A stretch of 64,000 nt of DNA from Lanius collurio (Eukaryota > Chordata > Aves > Passeriformes > Laniidae): the NCBI GenBank assembly GCA_020086605.1, contig JACBWW010000040.1, positions 6,921,495 through 6,985,494 of the forward strand, given 5' to 3'. The notes below the pieces were generated by a model. The model was not told the origin of the DNA, made no database searches, and saw only the letters and a list, made by a program, of their open reading frames with translations. Shown piece by piece: positions 51,701-60,700 of the stretch. Both the position numbers and the translations under genes were made by a program. The number at the start of each line of letters is the position of its first letter. Within the stretch, counting starts at the first letter, position 1.

Positions 51701-54700
51701 TAGTCTCACGATTCTCGTTCATGTTAGGGGCTGTCACAGACACTGAGAGTTATTCTGTTTGTCTTCTCTGCTTTCACTCTACGAGAATCTGAGAAACAGA
51801 AAGCAAAAACATTTAGTAGCTGTCAGTCTCCAAGTTTCATGGTGCCAGGAGGCCAGGCCAGCTCCAGCACATGCTGTCTGCAGAAAATACTGCAAAGGAA
51901 TTGCTGTGGGACCTTTCAAAAGAGCCTGAGATCTGCTGTAGGAATGGAAGCCTGCAGGGATCAAACTGAGAATTCCAGTGAAGGACAAAGCTCTGAGCAA
52001 GCTCATGGACCTGAGGGAACTGCAAGCAGTGGCTCAGAGCAGATGACTTCCAGAGGGCTTTTTAATGTGTACTCATCCATGGTTCCACACACATCAGTTT
52101 CATTCAGTTTGCCACAGCTCTGCTGTGGGCAAACATGCAGTTCTGTGCAGATCAGCATGGATTGCTGACAGATTTTGCAGGTCTGCAGCTGTGAGCAGAG
52201 AAAAAGTGCATTTCAGAAGCACTGCACTTTCTGGAAGGTGGGCAGTTCTCTGGGCTTAGGTTCTTACCTCAGGCTGTTGGGGCAGAATGTCCAGGTTAAA
52301 AAGATTATATTTATTACTTCTTGCCATTAATGTCTTTTTTCATGGGAACCTGTGAGAGAAAGATGGATTCCCATGGCATTCGTTCCGTTCCTGCTCCTGC
52401 AACAGAACTGTACCTGGTGATACAGGGAGGAGAAAACTTTATCAGGATGCAATGGGGGCCACAGCTTCTGTGTCCTTGCCCTCCCTCTGGGATCTAAGGT
52501 CCCCCTAATCTCTGAAATCTTTGTAACTGCTGGGGTTTCCTCTCTGCTTATTTTGCCTCAGACCAAGAGAGGCTTCATCCCTGTCAGCACCCTCCGAGCT
52601 GAACAGAAGGACAGAGCACCTGCTGGCCTGGGGAGCAGTAGCAAGGCCATAAATTCTGGGGGGCTGGGGAATTCAGCAGATGCAGTAATTTTACTTAAAT
52701 ATGTTAGTGTGGTTATTTTCACCGAACGCAAGGATAAATTAAGTTCTGGTATGAATTCCCAAGAATAAGTGCATTTCCACTGGGGATGAACTTGGCCCCC
52801 TTGTTTTTTTGCAGTAGAGCTGTCATTTGCAGTCTGCTGGTTTTTTTGTTTTTTTTTTTTTTTTTTTTTGAGGTATGTGCTGACATTATATTGTTAATTC
52901 AGGAGGGAAGGGAAAAAAATAAAAAAAAAGAAAGAAAAACCCCTCTCCAATAATAAGTCCTGGCCCTGACAGAAATCTTTTCTAGTGGAGTAAACAAAAT
53001 TCGGCTGATCTCTTTTGCTGCTGTAGGATTCAGCGTCATTGGTTCCAAAGTTTATCTGTCTGTCTTGTTGCAAGAGTGAAAATCAATCCCAGGAATGGCA
53101 TCCTACTGTCCCTGTCTTGTTCTGCTCAAATTGTGCTTAATGGTTTAAAGATGTGCTGCCGAATTTCGCTGTGATTTATTCCATCTTCTCCATTGTCAGA
53201 GCAGAACTTTTTCAATTGAGAAATCTGGTTGCAACCCCATACTGAACTCTTGCTCCTTTGCTGCAGAAATTTGTTAGCTGGGGCTAGATTAGATTTTTAG
53301 CAGCTAATCTGACTGCTGTAGGGGTTTGCAGAGTGGGGACAGAGCTGTGCTATTGGATTTGTCCAATTCATTTGACTCCAGGACTATAATTGCACTTATG
53401 TCTTACAAGGCTTTTATGGCCTCGGGCTGGCGAGCAGCAGAAAAACAAATTGGCAGTGATACAGTGAGAGTGAAAGGGAATGAAAGGCACACATTATCAG
53501 TCTCCAGGCAGCCCTGCTCTGGCAGGAAGTTTCTTGGTTAATTTACAAATAAAACTTAGATTTTAGGATGGGCACGCAGTCAGCCAGACAATGGGGATGT
53601 CAGGCCCCACTGTTACTTAGCGAAAGTAGCAGCCATGCCTCCCCAAAAGCAGGAATTCTTCAGTCAAACAGACGACTGCTCTCTGGAGCCAGCTGGCTGT
53701 GTAATGCAATTAGCAGGGAAAGGAGGTCACGCCGGAGGTGTGCGCCGTGCCCAGCACCAGCCAGCGCTGCCTGGGCCGTGGGCTCCGCGGGGCTGGATGG
53801 GCAGCGGGGCTCAGCCCTGGGGCCACCGCCCCGTTGGCCAAACCGGGGCTTTTTCCTGCCGAAAATTCCTGCATGCCCGGGGAGGAGGCGCTGCCATTGC
53901 CAGGGCTGCCGTTCCCCCCAGCCATTGCAGAGCCAGCGTTCCAGACTCTTGCTGGGCTTTGCTTTTGATACCGATCTGATTTCGTGGCTGCTTTGGGAAT
54001 TTTTTTTTAATGTAGCTTTTTTTTCTTTGTCCCCCCACCCCTAAATTTGGTGGAGAGCACAGCCTGGAGCTCTGGCTCGGCACACGTTGGCGGCCGTGAG
54101 GCTTTGAACATTTCAGCACAACTTGCTTGAAGTCCTTCAGGGCACTGGGTCTGCCCCACAGCTGCTGTTTTGAATAAACAACACAGGAAAATAGCAGCTG
54201 GCTTATTGTCACTGATGAGATTATTATAACGGCTTTTTTATCAATGAAGTTATCTCTCAATAACAAATATTTTTGATTAATGCCAATTTTTTCTTTGTGA
54301 TGTTATACCTTGTAGCTGTGGTGCTTAAAGATGTGTGACTTCAAAACAAGGGCAGTAACTCAAGCTCTAAAACAAGTCACTGGCACACACCAGTGGGGAT
54401 CGTGTTAGGGATTCATGAGCACAGCAAGCATTGGTTCATCTAAGTTCCCTTCTTCACTGAATTTTGTTCTCAAGGGTGCAATATCAGTACAAAGTGTTCG
54501 ATTATTATCAGAAGAGTTCCTTGGGATTTTAGAAAGGGTCCCTCAAGCGGTATTTGGACATGTTTGGATGACTGTTTTTATGGCAGTATGTGCTGTTTCT
54601 CACCTCAAGAGGCACAGCAGTACGGAGCCTTTCCTTCAGAAGAGCTGAGCTGGGTTTGTGAATTGCCCTCTGCAACTGGACAGTAGCACTGCCTTACGGA

Positions 54701-57700
54701 ATTCCACGTCCACATGTATTTCTTGGGCTTCCTACAGCACACGTTGTGCTGGGTGCTGCCTTTGTGGGCTCTCTGTGCTGGGAAGCCAGTGCCAGAGCTG
54801 GCTTGGGCTCAGTCTGGCAAACGTGGGCACTCACAAATCCCTGGCCAGGGGCTCACTGAGCTCAGCTGGGCTGAGCTGGGCCCATCCTGGAGCGGGACAG
54901 CCTGGCCAGGCACCCTCAGCATCTGGGACCTGCTGTGCCCAAAGTCTGCTCACCAGATGGATTTTAGGCATTTGTAAGACTAAACTTGACATCTTGCTTC
55001 TAATCAGTTTGGAGGTGACCTGGCTGCACCTGGTCACAGAGAGCGAGATCAGGATTTTGCCCTGTGTGTAAATTCCTGCTTCCTTCGGTACACGTCAGTC
55101 TGTGGCAGTACCAACATGTGTGTTCCTTTGTTTTTAACTGAGATTCTGCACAGTGATCGAGGTGACCACCAGAACAGCAACTTCTACTTGTTTTGTACAT
55201 GTAAGAAGCTCTAATAATAGTATTGTTAATGTTGCCATGCTTTTTCAAGACAAAAATGGTTCATGTTTTCTTCAAACAGAGCTAAAATTACCTTTTATTC
55301 ATGGGTGTAAATAAAACACAGTTATTATCTTCTGTCTCATTTAAAATAAGCTGAGAATCTCAGTCCTTCTGTGAACTGAGCTTTACTCCATTCTGCTGGA
55401 ATATGAACTGTAAGCCAAGTTCACAGTTGTAGCTTTGTTTTGATTTTTCACAGTGTGTTGGTTTTGCCACATTTCTCTCGTGACTGAGGGGTCCAGTTTG
55501 GCACCAGTCCGTAGGAGTGAAAGGTTTTCCTTCTAAAGGCGCTGCCCAGTTCCGAACAAGGAACTTTCATCAGCACGATGTGGGCTGATCCAAAGCATGT
55601 TGGTGTTAGTTGTTATTTACCAGTGAAAACCACCACCTTCTTTTCCCTTTTTTCTCTTCCCCCCACACAGAGCGAAGTAGCAGAGCTTCGTTTTGGCTTC
55701 TTTGTTCGGTCTATTGTGTGCATTGTTCCAGGGGTAGCACCAAATTGGAGGGTGAGGGGTGTCTTTTAAGCTTTAAGTGGGACTTAAATTCTCTTTATGC
55801 TTGGAGCTGGCATTCTGCGTGTGGATTACATTTTAACTTTAAAGCTTACAGTTGAAACCATTGTGCGAGGCTTGTACGTGATTGCCAAATAGTTTTTGCC
55901 ATCTGTTAGATCACCTCCGGCTCCTCCAGCAGCAGAGCAAACACACACACACAGACGCTCTTGGATGCTTTCTGTGGATGTCATGCTTAAATTTTATGTG
56001 TGTTTCATGCAGCTCTGCTGCAGATGAGAAGGTGTAACTCCCACAGTATTTCCCATTCTTCTCTACTTCGCATTGCCCAGATATTTTGCTGACGTTTCAG
56101 GCAGGAGCTCCCTCCAGACACAGTCAGCGAGGAGATGTGTGTGGATGATAATAAATTTAGTTATAGTGGTTCATGACAGGCAGTTTCTTGACATTCTGAG
56201 TCAAGGCATTTCATATTTCTGTGACAGCTGCCTTATTTTAGCTGGAATACAGTGCTCTGTTGGTTAATGCTTTGTTCTAGTAATTCAGATTTCCATCTTA
56301 AATCACTGTAGGTAATGTACATTTACATATCATGCTAATGGCTAGTTTGATAATGACTTAATTAAGCCATCAGACAACAATGAGTTCTAAATGAAGCAAA
56401 TTATTGAGCTGATGCTTTCATGAGCAACTGGAGAAAAACAATATTTTAACTTTTTTCCGTAATGAAATATTCCTGCTATCGAGCATTGTAATTCAATTTG
56501 TGAGCCATGACCCCTCCTGAAGCGTGGTTATCACTCGGATTAATAAAGAGCCAATTTGCTGTTGCAGCTCCGTCACTTGGGAAATGATGAGGTTCACATC
56601 GTGTGGTCCGAGCACACCCGCAACTACCGCAGGGGCATCATCCCCACCGACTTTGGGGACGTCCTCATTGTCATCTACCCCATGAAGAATCACATGTTCT
56701 TCATAGAGATCGTGAAGAAACCCGAGGTACGTTGCGGGTGCTTTACTGGCTCCGTTGCGTTGTGCAAGTCAGCAGCAGTTGTGTTGCTTAAGGCTCAGTG
56801 GTTTAGAGTCTGGGGGTTGTTTTTTGCCCCAGCAAGTACAAAATCAGCTTGTTGGTCTCAGGTGAAGATGAGCTGAGCAACGAGCTTACTTTAAAACGAG
56901 AATTACTGATGGTGATGGCAGTGACTGCTCATTTGTTTTATAGCCATACTTAGCGCTGAGAGAAACATTTCAGAGTTTTCAACCCACAGAAGTTACTGGG
57001 TGAAGGACAGTACTTAAAACCGCTGTGAATTTCTTGTGAGGCAGCGAAAGCCAGCCACTCACGAGTCGAGCTCCTCGTGTGGCGTTGGGTCACCCCTGCA
57101 CACACCGTGCAGAGCCCTGCGGGGCTGTCACTGCCACCTCACTGGGTGGGTTGGTGTAGGCATTGGGCATCCTGTCACCAAACAAGCTATGGGAGATTCA
57201 CAGCTGAGATGGTTTTTGGAAAAAAAAATGCATTTTTTCGCAAAATGTCAGAGATGTGTGTGTATGTACATCTGTGCATGTGTGTAAAAAAAGTCGCTTC
57301 GGTAAGTGCTTGTCTGGTACATTTTGGATGCAAAAATATGCATTAAATATACTTTGTGAAGGGAATCAGTGTGATAAATAGCTTTTGCCTTCTGCGAGGG
57401 GCAGTATTTGTCCAAAGGAGTGACCAGCTGGGGTAGATGCCTCCATCATATCCCTTCTTACCAGCTGCAGACGGTATTTTTTGAGTTGTGAACGGCGGAG
57501 CTGTTAGATATTGACAACCAGTGGTTTGTCAGTAGACATTTCAAACTTGAAAATTTTCTGTTGGTGTTTTGTTGGGGCTTTTTTTACCCTTGGCATTGAG
57601 CTCTGCAGTTTGCTTTTTGAGCATTTTAGCTTTTAAGGTTCTGTCAGGGAACTTAGAGAATTTAGCGTTAGGAACACGCTTGAGACGCCTCTGGAGCGGT

Positions 57701-60700
57701 GGAGAAAAGCTGTGTCATCTTACATATTGGTCAAAACCACCCGACGGGCAGCCAGAATAAGGGCTAACTGGAAATTTAGTGTTATCCCTACATTTAAAGT
57801 ACAAACCATTACAATGTAATAAAATTAATCCAGACATTTCCAGGGCAAGTGTGGCTGACCTTTTGTTCACCAGCTACTGACCCCAGGGTGAATGAAAGAG
57901 GCTTGCAGAGAGAAATGTCTGTTGTTTGGCTTCAGTCCCTGGTATTTAAATTGCATTCCCTAATCGAATGAAAAGGCTGTCCTCTCTATCAGGTTACAGA
58001 ATCCATGGCAACATTTGGCCTTTTATATCCATAATGTTAGCCTTTTTGTTTGCAGCCAAGTAGAGACACCTGGAGCAATGTTAACATTAACCGCTTTAGC
58101 ATTAATAGCTTCATTATAGAAGAATTTTTGATCAGATAGCTGTTACTTTTGTTATGTTGCTTCAGCTTGTATTGTTTTCATTTTTGATCTCCCTGCTTGG
58201 CAACCGGGCAATGATTTGCAAATTTTTTTTGTCTTGATTAATTAAGCAATATAATTATCAGGAACCGTGCTGCAGTCTTTGCCCGACAAAGCTTCGAAGG
58301 GAAGACAATAGTAAGTCTGTTAGTGTGAATGCATTCCACGCGTCACAGATGCACGAGGATATTGGGAACAATGAGAGGAAAAGCTGCCTGTGAGAGGGGA
58401 CAAAGCATGCCAGGCAGGCTCCGCACTGCACATACCGCCAGGGACATGCTGCGGGTTCCCTGGGACACAGATGCCTCGTTAGATTGCAGCTCGTCATCAG
58501 AGATTAATTCTCAGCCATTTGGTACAATAATTTACCCATTCCCCACTCTTTTAACTAGTGCTGCTCGCTGTAGAGAGGAAGTCTTTGTGCTCGGAAGGTT
58601 TATTTAACCTTGCCTACTTTTACTGCGGGCAACAGAAATAATGATTTTTCTGTTGGAAATTGGAACAAAGCAGGTGTTTGCAGTGGGCTGAATATTAATT
58701 TTTGCTTCATGGATAACTCACAGTGACATTTGGAGTACTCACAGAAGGGGATCTTTCCCTCTATTTTTTTAAATTGATTCCTGTCAAAGCAGACTGTTTG
58801 TTTGTTGTAGCCATCAAAGCCCTGTTTTCCTGGGCTGGGTGCGTGGTGCCGGGTTCGGAGCGGGGAGCGCTCCCTGTGCGTTCCTCTGGCCTCCCCTCCC
58901 CGACCCTCGTTAGGGCAGAGCCCCTGTGCAGATGGAAGCTGACGAGATGCAGCTCCATTGACTTTAATGACCCTAGGCAAGGCCACTGGATCCGCTCAGG
59001 AATGAATAATTCCAAGCTTTGTGTGCGCCTGGTCCGGCTGTGGGGCACTCGCGGCGGGCCCGGAGCCCTCGGCTCCGCTCCCTGGGTAGGATACGCACCC
59101 CTTGTCCGTGGCTTCCATCTGAGTTCCACAGTGCAGGATGAGAGAGGCTGCCTCACTCCCCAGCTCCAGGTGGCTTTGAAACCCTGATGGCAAGTCCTGT
59201 AAGCAAAGCCTACTTGTCCAAAAAGCCCGGCAGGGAATTTTCCTGCCCCAGCAGCATCTGCTAGTCTGACTTTACATTTCTGGTATTTTTATGGTGGTAG
59301 CATTTTAATACTAGTAGGTACTTAACCTCTTTATTTGTGCTTCTGCATGCTTTTCTCCTGCTGTCAGTGCCTCTAGACAGGGCATGGGATAAAAATTTCA
59401 CCCAACAACATTACTGCCTAAAGAGCAAAAGCTCGATGCTGCGTAACGTTATCATTTTGGTGGCACAGACTTTCTTTCCTCTGTCCCCTTTTCTTCTGAC
59501 TGACTGGATAGTAATGCCAGCAGTAAATAAAGAAAATTAAAAAGAAGGCCAAACCACCATGGAAACATCTTACACTTTTCTGGTTTTTTGGGGGGTGGGT
59601 AATTATTTTAAGTAAAGGAATGACAGAATAAGTGTGTGCAGAGACAGCTGTCATTTGCAGATGTTACATTAAACCCAAATTTCTTCTGTAATTCATTGCC
59701 ACTTCTAATTAGAGGAATTCCCTAGATGCAGGGGATTTATATTATTCCCTTTGTCCATTTATTGAATGACTGTCACAGTCACCCACAAGCAGTTGGAGAA
59801 GAATAATAGAGGGTATTTATTTATGTGATAAGCCTCTGTACAGATGGAAAAAATCCATAGCTTAAACATTGATAATTGCTGCTGGCTTCTGTCTAGGGCT
59901 TTAGTTTGGTTTAGTTGTTTTTTTCATTTTGAGTCTGCAAGGGAAATGAGTTTGAGTACTTGTAGGTACCAAAAGTTATGTATTTAAACATCAAAATTTT
60001 TTGGGTTTGACAGACTCTGGGTTTTGTGCCTGCAATTCTGGACACAGTTTACTTTTAGAAAGCATCTCTTGTATGTAGCGGGGCCTTCATCCTCAGAGCC
60101 TTAGGTCACCAGAGGACGTCACACAGGGCTTTCTCTGGAGGTGGCCCTGAAGCAGCAGCATTTGGGCACCTTGACCTGCTGGGCTGGACCTGTTCGTGCC
60201 TGTCCTGACCCTGTGTTGTGCCCCTGACAGAGCCTGTGATCTCCTCTGCCTTCCACACACCTCCTTATTTTGGGCCAGCTCAAGTTTTACTCCCTTCCAT
60301 GAAGTCCATGGAAGGAGTTTGTAGAGGATTATCTGAAGTAAATACGTCTTTGCAAAACCTCCTGCCAGTGTTGGAGTCAGCTGGTGAATCAGGGTCTCCT
60401 GTTGGGAGCCCAGATGGAAAACAGCTCTTAATATCCACTGCCAAAGGCACGCTGATTGCAAATTCGTGGATGGACTCCGTTCCTATGCGTACCAAGCTCG
60501 TGCTTACCCAGCAGAATGTTCTGAGACGAGTGTGTGTCTGTGGAGTGTGCTGAGGGCAGTCGTAGGGGGGTGTAAACATGCACCAACTTGGGGGTGAATG
60601 TCATGCTGCGAGTCCCAGTGCAGGGAACCAGCGTGGTCACACTGCTTTGTGGCAAAATGCTGCACCGGTCTCCTGCAGTGGTTCTGAAGTCTGCTTTTCT

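Larger units (their letters stand above)
50189..56567 (+). other. Intron 36 (6.4 kb)
   Basis: It contains a possible old CR1-like remnant (51255-51565), a T-rich tract (52841-52869), a CpG-rich patch (53725-53950), a short CA repeat near 55940 and AT-rich stretches with homeobox-like sites (54180-54310 and 56280-56480). No second gene. Confidence 0.75.

Noticed and set aside
53568..54044. 158-codon open frame in intron 36
   Set aside because: It coincides with the CpG-rich patch; no similarity or splice context.
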